DNA of 64,000 nucleotides from CAWDMW01 sp963803575. Lineage in GTDB: Bacteria; Pseudomonadota; Alphaproteobacteria; Rickettsiales; UBA998. The notes below the pieces were generated by a model. That model was given only the letters and a program-made list of their open reading frames with translations. It was not told where the DNA came from and made no database searches. The position numbers and the translations under genes are program-made. How positions within the stretch are numbered: position 1 is the stretch's first letter; each line of letters opens with the position of its first letter. Shown in pieces: positions 25,109-33,361 of this stretch. The DNA is taken from NCBI GenBank assembly GCA_963803575.1, contig CAWDMW010000002.1:310001-374000 (forward strand), written 5' to 3'.

Positions 25109-27357
25109 TTCTTCCTTTCCCCCACCACACCTGGTAGGGGATTTTTTTTGTCTGCTTTGTGCAGCATGGCTTGTGTGTAGGTGAGCATGGTTTGTGCATC
25201 ATCAAACGTATAGCTTGTGTGCAATATATGGGCTTTATCACCTGATGCGCCGGTGACGTTAGCCATCACACCAAACAAAATGCCTGCATCTTCACTACAG
25301 CGGATGAAGTCACGGGTGAAGGCACTTCCCCCAATATAAAGCGCGCAACCGCCATAATGCTGCAATAAAGCGGTCATCTCTACCGGTACGCTCATTAAGG
25401 CACCTTTGAGAGGAACTATACCATTGAGATGTTCGGCCAGTGTTGGCATGTTTTGTGCGCCAGATAACATACCGATCACATCAAAAGACAGGAAATTGGG
25501 ATGATCTATAGCACGTTGCGTGAGTGCGTCGTCAAGTATTTGCCCGATGCCTTCATGTTTCACGCGTCCCATCACGAAATACACCTTATGTGCATCTAGT
25601 GTATTGACTAATGCGGTGATACCATCACGCACGCGCATCTGTTCATCTTCGGACATGCGCGCCCAACTGCTTCCTGACGCTCCCGCAATGAGTAACGGGC
25701 GTTTATGTCGTAACCGTTCCATACTATGCATAGCTGCGCTTGCAGAACATGCACGCATGGCAGTAATGAAAGCAGTATCATCTGAGTATTGGTTGCGGTA
25801 GGAAGCCAGTGCTTTGGTATAAATGTGATCCTGACGGGCGATGTGGGCAGTTTCTATGGCCTGAATGTTTGCCACGTCATCCGCCGACAAGCCCGAAAAT
25901 AGCGCAGATGCCAAAAGTTGCTGATTATCTGTTTGATAAATGCCTGCCCCATCTGAGGCAACCACCGCTGCTACGCCGGCCTGCATCCAGTGTTGAAGGG
26001 GTAATTCTTCCAATGCATCAATATTATTCACTGCGATGTTGGAATCAGGGTTAAATTCTATTATCAGCAACCCTGCATCGGTTAGCTCACGTGCCTGGGT
26101 AAGGTAAGCTTGCGTATGCCCGTAAGCGGCGTGGCCAATACGGATGCGTAAACCGTAACGTGTGGCAATATCCAGTACTTCCCCGACATTATCAGGGTTT
26201 TTGCCATTCTCGCCAGCATGTACCCGAATAATCAGGTCACGCCGCTCGTCATCATCACCAATCCAGCGGGCAATATTAGACAATGCCCAATACACATTGC
26301 GGGTTTTGTTGGATTCATACCCTAAAATATCCATCCCCACCACGTACGGGTGCTGCATCACATGCTTGATGATGTCCAGCCGTTGCAACATTTGCTGTGG
26401 CGAAAGGGAACGTGGGATGGCGGCCAGTAATCGCAGGCGTACACCTGTTTCCTGTTCGGCCTGAGTGATGGCTGGAATGGCTGCGGCCAGCCAGTCTGCA
26501 TCCAGTGCAGCGGTGACGGCAAGCTCGGCGTAGTCGATGCCCTGGCGTTGATAGTCACGGGCAACGGCTAAAATGATGCCTTGCTGACATGCCGGATGCT
26601 TGGTGAGTGGGTTACGCATACGGTAAATCTGGCGCTCCAGCGTATCAAACGGCACAACATTATCGGCGGCCACATGCATATGGCGCATGAGCGTTTCGCC
26701 TGCTGCAGTGCCGTACAGTGCCGCAACCTTCACCCCTGCCACATCTCCAGCCCCTTGCTCGCACGCTAACCCTTGCGCCATGGCCGGGCTAAACCGAAAG
26801 GATGGTGTCGGGTGGTGAGGGTAGTTACTGGTGTCTATGCCAATATGCTCTAACAACTCCACCGGATAAGCGATATCTGCCTGCGCGGCAACCTGCAGCA
26901 ATGCATCACTGCTGATTTGTGCTGAGAGATGGGTATGCAAGTCCGTGCGTAACCTGACCGTGTCTGACAAGCTATCTAACTCATCGCGCGTATATGGAAT
27001 CTGTGGATGCGGATATTGCCCCAACATCCGCGTTTCGCTGACGGTCAGCAAGTGTGAAACAGGATGCTGTATGTTCCCGTCATTCATGTCCCACTCAATC
27101 AGCATACGCCCATGCAAACATAGCCTTATAGCCCCATTAAAAGCATTTATATGCGCTACCAGCTTATCATCTTCCAACACAAACGAAGATATCTCTGCGT
27201 TGCAGTGTATTGTGAGGCCATTACGTAAATGCTGGATTAACCGGTTACGGGTGACGCGGGCAACAGACACTACCACGCGTAGTCCATTATCCCTGTCAAT
27301 CGTGATGGATAGTGGTAATAAACCATTATCATCCAGCGAATAGGTATTCCCCCACAT
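25105..27357 (-). CDS. Adenosine-deaminase-like amidohydrolase fused to a C-terminal Rossmann/SLOG-like domain
   Basis: About 750 residues from the ATG at 27357, which is 11 bases after AGGAG; a GTG at 27369 sits on top of that site. Using the longer numbering, residues 1-135 form an N-terminal beta-rich domain. The deaminase-like metal site then follows: TDLHTHL (H144, H146), HAGEN (384-388, with the HAGE pair), IGHA (411-414) and ASDGAG (471-476, the metal Asp). Residues about 557-735 form a second domain with PLLIAGASGSS, VYFVMGRV and CALYIGGSAF, reading like a nucleotide-binding SLOG/LOG-type Rossmann fold. The substrate may be adenosine or a derivative, but this is inference. It is divergent from a Nudix-like gene 126 bases away. 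Confidence 0.72.
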   Translation of the reverse strand: MWGNTYSLDDNGLLPLSITIDRDNGLRVVVSVARVTRNRLIQHLRNGLTIHCNAEISSFVLEDDKLVAHINAFNGAIRLCLHGRMLIEWDMNDGNIQHPVSHLLTVSETRMLGQYPHPQIPYTRDELDSLSDTVRLRTDLHTHLSAQISSDALLQVAAQADIAYPVELLEHIGIDTSNYPHHPTPSFRFSPAMAQGLACEQGAGDVAGVKVAALYGTAAGETLMRHMHVAADNVVPFDTLERQIYRMRNPLTKHPACQQGIILAVARDYQRQGIDYAELAVTAALDADWLAAAIPAITQAEQETGVRLRLLAAIPRSLSPQQMLQRLDIIKHVMQHPYVVGMDILGYESNKTRNVYWALSNIARWIGDDDERRDLIIRVHAGENGKNPDNVGEVLDIATRYGLRIRIGHAAYGHTQAYLTQARELTDAGLLIIEFNPDSNIAVNNIDALEELPLQHWMQAGVAAVVASDGAGIYQTDNQQLLASALFSGLSADDVANIQAIETAHIARQDHIYTKALASYRNQYSDDTAFITAMRACSASAAMHSMERLRHKRPLLIAGASGSSWARMSEDEQMRVRDGITALVNTLDAHKVYFVMGRVKHEGIGQILDDALTQRAIDHPNFLSFDVIGMLSGAQNMPTLAEHLNGIVPLKGALMSVPVEMTALLQHYGGCALYIGGSAFTRDFIRCSEDAGILFGVMANVTGASGDKAHILHTSYTFDDAQTMLTYTQAMLHKADKKNPLPGVVGERKN
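25119..25149 (+). terminator. Rho-independent terminator after lipoprotein B
   Basis: CCCC-x-CC..GG-x-GGGG stem (25119-25140) followed by eight T. It lies inside the last codons of the convergent 25105 gene. Confidence 0.8.
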
Positions 27358-27483
27358 GTCGTTTTTCACTCCTAAGTAAATAGTAAGTCTTGCTTTATAA
27401 CACGTCCGTGCTATACCAGTTAAGTATTTTGTTTATATGAACGAATACGATCGTTGTTTAGGCTAAACGCCACCCTAAGAACT

Positions 27484-28263
27484 ATGTTATTAAACCAAAT
27501 CGCTCAAGCTAAGTTGGTAAAAAACTCCATGATCGTGATCGACAACCTTGGCAACATTGCTGCGGTAGTCGAGAATAATCGGTTCGGTGTGCCGGTATTT
27601 GATCTCCCCGGTGGATCACAGGACGTAGAAGCCAGAAAAGGGGATTTGTGCCTGACTTTCGAGACAGGCAAATCTAAAAAATGGCTTGACGTTCTCAAAA
27701 ATCATAACCTTCCCTTACCGAAGGGCAGAAAAGTTGAAGAAGAGACGATCAAGATTCTCGAAGGAGAAGGCTTTGCCCTCTCCATGATGTCGCCCTATGA
27801 CGCAGCGTTGCAGGAGCTTGGTGAGGAAGTTGCTAAAGAGTTACCACAACTGGTAACACCCAGTGAGAAATCACTGGTCTATCAATGTATCACTAAGCGA
27901 TCGCTGCTTAAAGTTACCCCTTCGCTTAAAGGCAAGACGCTAGATGGTGTTGAAGAGGTCTTGCGCTCTCTGCTAGTTAGTGGTGTAAAAACTACCACGT
28001 TCCATGTCTTCATGGGGCGGGTGGAAACATTTGACGGTATAGTATTTAACTATACTGACAAGTTGGATCACAAGACGCCTAGTCGCGAAGGGTACCCCTT
28101 CTATGAAAGAGGATGTGCCGTGAAAATCGAGACGTTTCGCAAGATGCTTGCAGACGCCCTGATTGAAGCCCAGCGGCAAGAGAAGGAAGGTTCCTTCTAC
28201 GCTAACAAAGCATTACTGGCTTCCTACAGTCAGTATATGATGGTTCGAGCGATGTTAGAATAA
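27484..28263 (+). CDS. Nudix-like hydrolase with a split Nudix box
   Basis: 259 residues from the ATG at 27484 (MLLNQIAQAKLVKNSMIVID). The N-terminal strands and VFDLPGGSQDVEA resemble the first half of a Nudix fold. After an insert of ~60 residues, SPYDAALQELGEEVAKELP resembles the second half of the Nudix box (AAxREL-x-EE). If correct it would cleave a nucleoside diphosphate-linked substrate. The call is from motif reading only. It is divergent from the deaminase-like gene, so the two may share a control region of about 126 bases. Confidence 0.5.
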   Translation: MLLNQIAQAKLVKNSMIVIDNLGNIAAVVENNRFGVPVFDLPGGSQDVEARKGDLCLTFETGKSKKWLDVLKNHNLPLPKGRKVEEETIKILEGEGFALSMMSPYDAALQELGEEVAKELPQLVTPSEKSLVYQCITKRSLLKVTPSLKGKTLDGVEEVLRSLLVSGVKTTTFHVFMGRVETFDGIVFNYTDKLDHKTPSREGYPFYERGCAVKIETFRKMLADALIEAQRQEKEGSFYANKALLASYSQYMMVRAMLE

Positions 28264-28273
28264 CGTAACTTAT

Positions 28274-28297
28274 GGGAGCTTCGGCTCCCTTTTTTTA
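28274..28297 (+). terminator. Rho-independent terminator after the Nudix-like gene
   Basis: GGGAGC, TTCG tetraloop, GCTCCC, then eight T: a textbook terminator. Confidence 0.92.
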
Positions 28298-28395
28298 TGC
28301 TTATAAACACACTAGATACAAAAAATACTGCTGAAACATGGTGATATTAAGAGTTGTTTTGCATTCTTAACCTACTTTGTTATATAGTCAGCTTC

Positions 28396-28920
28396 ATGGA
28401 ATCCGTACCCTTTCTTGAACCGCGCTATTTGTGGCTGATTGCTGCCTCGCTTTTGCTGGCGCTGGAAGCACTGGGAGCGTCCGGTGTGGGGCTGGTTTTT
28501 GGTGGGCTGGCTGCATTGCTTGTGGGCATCCTGCTTGAAATGGGCGTGATTGCGCCGCAAAGCTATATCCTGCAAATTGCCCTGTGGTTTGCACTGACCG
28601 GTGGCATCACGGCACTACTGTATAAACCATTGAAACGCTGGCGTGTTGATGCAAATGCCAAAGACCGCTTTGAAAACATTACCGGCACCACCGCACGTGT
28701 GGCGGCTGGTGGCCTGATGCTAGGGCGTCCGGGCAAAGTCTACTGGTCTGGCACCATGATGAATGCCCAGATTTCTGAAAACTCCCAAAACGAAGCGTTT
28801 TTGGAAGATGATATTGTGACTGTTATGGATGTTCGGGGTAACTACCTGATTGTCACCTCTATACAGGACACTCCACCTACACCTGATACCCCTCCGACTC
28901 ATAAGGAACCAACATTATGA
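28396..28920 (+). CDS. NfeD-like membrane protein
   Basis: 174 residues from the ATG at 28396 (MESVPFLEPRYLWLIAASLL). Three to four membrane helices (residues about 9-75) are followed by a C-terminal OB-fold-like domain (ITGTTARVAAGG...GKVYWSGTMMNA). This is the short NfeD type, partner of SPFH/stomatin proteins. The stop overlaps the next start (ATGA, 28917-28920), giving the classical nfeD-SPFH pair. A longer in-frame start at 28354 adds a hydrophobic piece without support. Confidence 0.86.
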   Translation: MESVPFLEPRYLWLIAASLLLALEALGASGVGLVFGGLAALLVGILLEMGVIAPQSYILQIALWFALTGGITALLYKPLKRWRVDANAKDRFENITGTTARVAAGGLMLGRPGKVYWSGTMMNAQISENSQNEAFLEDDIVTVMDVRGNYLIVTSIQDTPPTPDTPPTHKEPTL

Positions 28921-29873
28921 CTTCAGCTATTTTTCTCGTCTTTGCCTTTATTGTGGTACTGGTTGTTTATCGTGGCATTAAGATTGTGCCGCAACAACAA
29001 GCATGGATTGTGGAAAAGCTGGGAAAGTTTGACCGCAAGCTGGAGCCGGGCTTACAAATTCTGATCCCGTTTATTGAAAAAGTCTCTTACAAGCATTCAC
29101 TGAAAGAATATGCCCGCGATGTGCAGGAACAGACCGCTATTACCCGTGATAACGTGTCGCTACTGTTGGATGGTGTCATCTATATGCGTATTGTTGACCC
29201 AATTCAGGCCTCGTATGGTGTGAATGACCCGATTTATGCTGTCACACAATTGGCGCAAACCACCATGCGTTCTGAAATCGGGAAGCTTTCCATGGATGAA
29301 TCCTTTGAAGAGCGCGAAACCCTAAATGCCAATATTGTGAACTCCATCAATGAGGCTGCACAAACATGGGGTGTGCAATGTATGCGTTATGAAATCAAGA
29401 ACATTAACCCACCCGCTACCGTACTGAAAGCCATGGAATTGCAGGTGGCCGCAGAACGTCAAAAACGTGCGGAGATTCTGGAATCCGAAGGAGAGCGCCA
29501 GTCCAAGATCAATATCGCCGAAGCCGATAAGCGTCAGGTAGAGCTTGCCTCTGAGGCAGCCAAGATAGACCAGATTAACCGCGCCGAAGGGGAAGCCTCA
29601 GCGATTCTTTCCGTGGCAGAAGCGACCGCGCAAGGGATTCATGTAATCGCGCAATCCATCCAGCAATCCGGCGGTGAAGAAGCCGTTGCCTTAAAGATTG
29701 CCGAGAAATACGTTCATGCGTTTGGTCAGCTGGCGAAAGAAGGAACGACGATTCTGCTGCCTGCCAATGCCGGGGATGCCGGTTCCATGGTTGCCCAGGC
29801 ACTGGGCGTGTTTGACACGATCCGCCGCGACAAACAGGAGCACTCTTCCAACCGCCCGTGGGATAAGGCGTAA
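28917..29873 (+). CDS. SPFH/stomatin family protein (QmcA-like)
   Basis: 318 residues: an N-terminal membrane anchor (FLVFAFIVVLVVYRGIKIV), then an SPFH domain with VPQQQAWIVEKLGKFDRKLEPGL, and a C-terminal coiled coil rich in Ala/Glu (VAAERQKRAEILESEGERQSKINIAEADK-type repeats). It matches paraslipin/QmcA proteins that form large rings at the membrane. Coupled to the NfeD-like gene. Confidence 0.93.
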   Translation: MTSAIFLVFAFIVVLVVYRGIKIVPQQQAWIVEKLGKFDRKLEPGLQILIPFIEKVSYKHSLKEYARDVQEQTAITRDNVSLLLDGVIYMRIVDPIQASYGVNDPIYAVTQLAQTTMRSEIGKLSMDESFEERETLNANIVNSINEAAQTWGVQCMRYEIKNINPPATVLKAMELQVAAERQKRAEILESEGERQSKINIAEADKRQVELASEAAKIDQINRAEGEASAILSVAEATAQGIHVIAQSIQQSGGEEAVALKIAEKYVHAFGQLAKEGTTILLPANAGDAGSMVAQALGVFDTIRRDKQEHSSNRPWDKA

Positions 29874-29989
29874 TATAGTTATTGAACCATGCTCAGTTGC
29901 CACATATGTTTAATACATATCTGCTATAGTAGAACGTAAGAGCAATAAGAAGAACACATGAGAAGCGTTTCAACTGACTGGCATATCGC

Positions 29990-30543
29990 ATCGTAGTTGT
30001 AAGATTATCTATGCAAAATTGCGCCTACATATCGCTCAACAAAACCTAGATAATCCTGTCTCATCAGGTGAGTTTGAACTGGATGAGTCCTATTTCGGTG
30101 CTAAAAGAGTGCGAGGTAAACGTGGTCGTGGCGCGGCTGGAAAGACGCCTGTCTTTGGGCTGCTCAAACGTGATGGCAATGTGCATGTGGAAATCGTTGA
30201 TAACTGTTCAAAAGCACAGTTAATGCCTATCATACAAGGAAAAATACTAGAAGGATCAACCATTCATACCGATGGATGGAAGGCATATGATGGGCTCATT
30301 GTGAATGGCTATGAACATTACCGCGTCTATCATTCGCATGATGAATTTGTACGTGGAAAGTGCCATCTCAACGGCATTGAATCTTTCTGGTCATTTGCTA
30401 AAAGGAGGCTGGCGCAATTCAACGGATTATCAGACCAATACACCTCACAGAATGCCAATTCAGATTCAATTGCAGAAAACAGAATATCTATGATAGACTT
30501 CTTACCTCTTTAAAAAAAATCCACTCTAAAGTTCACCAGACCC
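29990..30543 (+). pseudogene. IS1595-type (ISXO2-like) transposase remnant
   Basis: The frame from about 29990 reads CKIIYAKLRLHIAQQN, then the IS1595 DDE core: GEFELDESYFGAKR (first Asp), STIHTDGWKAYDGL (second Asp) and HLNGIESFWSFAKRRL (Glu). Two defects are visible. The N-terminal zinc-finger/HTH part is missing (stops lie directly upstream). Near 30433-30440 the frame shifts, after which the other frame continues IHLTECQFRFNCRKQNIYDRLL, the expected C-terminus. The segment 30520-30543 (minus-strand GGTCTGGTGAACTTTAGAG) looks like a right terminal repeat; no left copy is seen. The element is dead. Confidence 0.85.
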
Positions 30544-30776
30544 TAACAATAAATAGATTGCCCATTATTAGATAGATATTATCTAGCACTCGTTCCTTTT
30601 TCATCCAAAGCCATACGGAATATGGATGCACCTCTAGTTTCGCGGAATCTCTATGTTATAGATTATGGGTAACCTCCTTCGTGTTTGCAGGCAACAAAGT
30701 AATTGCACTTTGGGTGTAAGTCTTTCATTATAGTTGACTCTATTTTTTAAGTACATACACGCAAAGCGAGTTTATT

Positions 30777-31457
30777 ATGAAAGCAGCAGTAATCTTATCC
30801 GGATGCGGATATATGGATGGCGCGGAAATCCGTGAGTCGGTGTTGACTCTCCTTTATCTGGATGAACATAATGTCGAAACGACTATCTACGCACCTGATG
30901 TGTCGCAGCATCATGTGGTGAATCATTTAACAGGCGAGCCAGATGATACACAGACACGGCAGGTGTTACAGGAAGCTGCTCGCATTGCCCGCGGAGATGT
31001 GCTTGCTTTGGAAGAGCTGGATATGGAAGCCTATGATGCGCTGCTTATTCCGGGCGGATTTGGTGTGGCCAAGAATCTGTCTAATTTTGCGTTTAAAGGC
31101 AATGATGCAACGGTCTATGAAGAGTTTGGTCGCGTGGTACAGGAATGTCATGAAGCAGGAAAACCTATCGGAGCGATCTGTATTGCACCAGTGCTGGTGG
31201 CGAATATCCTTAAAGGGGCTAATGCTAAGATGACGATTGGTGATGACCCTGCCTGCACGGAAGCCATTTGCGCATTTGGTAATCGCCATGATAATGCTGC
31301 TACGATAGATGCCGTGATTGATACAGAGGCACGTATTGCGAGTTGCAGCGCCTATATGCGTGATGATGCACGTTTGAGTGATGTGGCAACCGGTATCCGT
31401 AAAGTGGTTGAGGCAGTCATCAACATGGCACAATCTCAAGCGGAGGAAGCAGCCTGA
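30777..31457 (+). CDS. elbB: Glyoxalase III-type isoprenoid biosynthesis protein ElbB
   Basis: 226 residues of the DJ-1/PfpI superfamily in its ElbB form: MKAAVILSGCGYMDGAEIRE at the N-terminus, LIPGGFGVAKNLSNFAFKG, and GAICIAPVLVANIL with the nucleophilic Cys at the elbow. E. coli ElbB has glyoxalase activity and was linked to isoprenoid synthesis. Its stop overlaps the start of the next gene (TGATG). Confidence 0.92.
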   Translation: MKAAVILSGCGYMDGAEIRESVLTLLYLDEHNVETTIYAPDVSQHHVVNHLTGEPDDTQTRQVLQEAARIARGDVLALEELDMEAYDALLIPGGFGVAKNLSNFAFKGNDATVYEEFGRVVQECHEAGKPIGAICIAPVLVANILKGANAKMTIGDDPACTEAICAFGNRHDNAATIDAVIDTEARIASCSAYMRDDARLSDVATGIRKVVEAVINMAQSQAEEAA

Positions 31458-32323
31458 TGCGTCTATTTTCCCTACCCCTATCTTACCTAACCCTATCCCT
31501 AGCATTTACACTCATGTCTGATCACGCGCTGGCAGATGCTCCTTTTGATGCGTCTGCAGCGGATGTGCGTATTCGTGAAGCAGTCGTCACCCCGGTTGCG
31601 CCGTCTGCACCTATTTCGTCTGTGCCAGTAAAGACTGATGAAACACCCGCGCGCGCTGCACCATCACCACAAGTGACGTCCACTCCGCAGCCTATGCCAG
31701 CTTTGCCTGCTGTTCCTTCTATTTTGAAAGAGCGTTACGTGACAACGTGTGAAGCCACCCCACAGATCGTGCGTAAATCCTACCCCGGGAAAGCGGCAAT
31801 CGTTTCTTCGGGTAAACTGGCGCGTCCAGCGGGGAAGTCTGAATATGCTAAGGGGCAATTATTGTATTTGCGAGGGCGTGTGTTTGATTCAGCCTGCGTG
31901 CCTTTACGAGACGCTAAAGTCGAAATATGGCAGGCAGATGCTCAGGGGCGTTACCGTTATGCGTCTGCGGGTACTTTAGCCAACCCCTACGCAGCTTTTG
32001 CAGGAAGCGGACATGTGAAAACAGATAACCGAGGGGAGTATTTGTTTGAAACGATTATTCCTGGCGTAACAGGGCGTGACACCCCTTACATTAATATGCG
32101 TATTACCCACCCGGCGATGCGAGTGCCGTTGACAACCACGATTTATTTCAAAGATGAAGCACGGAATGATACTGATCCGCGTTATCGCTCATTGTCAAAA
32201 ACGGTGAAAGATCGGGTAACTGCACCCGTGAACGTGTTTGACGGCAATAAGGATCGTCCGGCTGGCATGATGGCATTTCATGATATTGCCGTGACAGGGC
32301 GTGATGGGTTCCGTAGCTTCTAG
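31457..32323 (+). CDS. Exported intradiol-dioxygenase-fold protein, probably lacking full iron site
   Basis: 288 residues. A signal peptide (MRLFSLPLSYLTLSLAFTLMSDHALA) and a Pro/Ala-rich linker (about 40-85) come before the domain (LYLRGRVFDSACVPLRDAKVEIWQADAQGRYRYA). This is the fold of protocatechuate/catechol dioxygenases, whose first Tyr ligand lies in GRYRY. At the site where active enzymes have HIHF-type paired histidines this protein reads TPYINMRI, so iron binding is doubtful. Coupled to elbB by a TGATG overlap. Confidence 0.7.
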   Translation: MRLFSLPLSYLTLSLAFTLMSDHALADAPFDASAADVRIREAVVTPVAPSAPISSVPVKTDETPARAAPSPQVTSTPQPMPALPAVPSILKERYVTTCEATPQIVRKSYPGKAAIVSSGKLARPAGKSEYAKGQLLYLRGRVFDSACVPLRDAKVEIWQADAQGRYRYASAGTLANPYAAFAGSGHVKTDNRGEYLFETIIPGVTGRDTPYINMRITHPAMRVPLTTTIYFKDEARNDTDPRYRSLSKTVKDRVTAPVNVFDGNKDRPAGMMAFHDIAVTGRDGFRSF

Positions 32324-32383
32324 AGCGTGTTGACCATTTGATCGTTAACTACTCAGCCAGAGCGACTATTGTAGCGGCCAATG

Positions 32384-32821
32384 CTATAGCGGTTTGAAAA
32401 TAGCCAGCAATACGATCCCTACGAGCAATAATGTTGGTACCTCATTGAGGATGCGGTAGTAGCGGCCAGATTTGGTGTTGGTACCGCGCATAAACTGGGT
32501 ACGGTGCATTGCCAACATCCCATGAACACCACTCATCACCAGCACTAAGGTGGCTTTCATGTGAAACCATCCTTGCGTGTGTGCGTCTGTGAGCAGTGCC
32601 AGCCATATGCCCAGTCCCCATGTGAGAATCATGGCAGGGTTCATGATGATGCGTAGCAATTTGCGCTCCATCGTCATCAGCATAGTATGTGCTTCACCGT
32701 CAGGCGTGGCATCGCAGTGATACACATAGAGTCGTGGCAGGTAGAACATACCCGCCATCCACGCAACAAAGGCGATGATGTGTAATGATTTTAGCGTGTG
32801 ATACAGTGTTGCGTATTCCAT
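32384..32821 (-). CDS. hemJ: Protoporphyrinogen IX oxidase HemJ
   Basis: 145-residue, four-helix membrane protein with LKSLHIIAFVAWMAGMFYLPRLYVYH, which carries the conserved His of HemJ, and a second helix with TWGLGIWLAL. HemJ oxidises protoporphyrinogen IX to protoporphyrin IX, the step before ferrochelatase. hemH and hemE lie 5.6-8 kb away on the same strand; in many alphaproteobacteria hemE, hemH and hemJ are neighbours. Confidence 0.9.
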   Translation of the reverse strand: MEYATLYHTLKSLHIIAFVAWMAGMFYLPRLYVYHCDATPDGEAHTMLMTMERKLLRIIMNPAMILTWGLGIWLALLTDAHTQGWFHMKATLVLVMSGVHGMLAMHRTQFMRGTNTKSGRYYRILNEVPTLLLVGIVLLAIFKPL

Positions 32822-32886
32822 GAATGATACCCGATAATTTCAATCACTCTTAGCGCAGTTTGTGTTTGAGCGCAATGCAATCCCTG

Positions 32887-32950
32887 TATAGTGCTTTTTA
32901 TTTTTATTTACGCATTTTATGCGTTTTTGAAAATAAAAATAAGCACTATA
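32887..32950. repeat. Long palindrome 1 between hisE and hemJ
   Basis: 64-base imperfect inverted repeat. TATAGTGCTT at the left end and AAGCACTATA at the right end are exact 10-base arms. AT-rich arms continue inward, and ACGCAT/ATGCGT closes the tip. No long T tract follows on either strand, so it is not an ordinary terminator. Confidence 0.7.
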
Positions 32951-32961
32951 ATCTTTTAACA

Positions 32962-33024
32962 TATAGCATTTTTTTATTTTTCATAGATCAGCAACGCGGA
33001 TCAATGAAAAGTGAAAATGCTATA
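32962..33024. repeat. Long palindrome 2 between hisE and hemJ
   Basis: 63-base inverted repeat only 11 bases from palindrome 1. The outer arms TATAGCATTTT/AAAATGCTATA are exact, and an inner TTTTTCAT-x-GATC/GATC-x-ATGAAAA pairing follows. It shares the TATAG...CTATA ends with palindrome 1. It ends 17 bases from the hisE stop. Confidence 0.7.
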
Positions 33025-33040
33025 AACTCTTTAACGCGTC

Positions 33041-33361
33041 TCAGGTGCGGTTGCGCTTTTCTTCCAGTCCTGACATGCCTAAGCGGCGGCTTAGCTCTGC
33101 TTCTACCTCTGTCCATGCCACGCCATACATTTCTAGTGCCATGAGCAAATGAAAGAACAGATCAGCACTTTCTTTTATCACTTCTTCGCGGTCATCCAGC
33201 ACCAGCGCTAGCGCGGTTTCCACGCCTTCTTCACCGACCTTCTGTGCTAGTTTAGCCTGTCCTTTGGTAAACATCCTGGCCACGTAGGAGGTGTCCGGAC
33301 TGTCAGCCCGACGGCCGGCGATGACCTTGATTAGCTCGTCAATTATAGCGTGCTGCGTCAT
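33041..33361 (-). CDS. hisE: Phosphoribosyl-ATP pyrophosphatase HisE
   Basis: 106 residues, all-alpha MazG-like fold: ELIKVIAGRRADSPDTSYVARMF, KVGEEGVETALAL and ADLFFHLLMAL with the metal-binding Glu/Asp residues. Catalyses step 2 of histidine synthesis. The start overlaps the hisF stop (ATGA, 33358-33361). It is the last gene of the his unit. Confidence 0.95.
   Translation of the reverse strand: MTQHAIIDELIKVIAGRRADSPDTSYVARMFTKGQAKLAQKVGEEGVETALALVLDDREEVIKESADLFFHLLMALEMYGVAWTEVEAELSRRLGMSGLEEKRNRT

Noticed and set aside
25105..27357. RADAR-type defence system (RdrB deaminase)
   Set aside because: No RdrA-like ATPase is adjacent, and the C-terminal domain is not that of RdrB.
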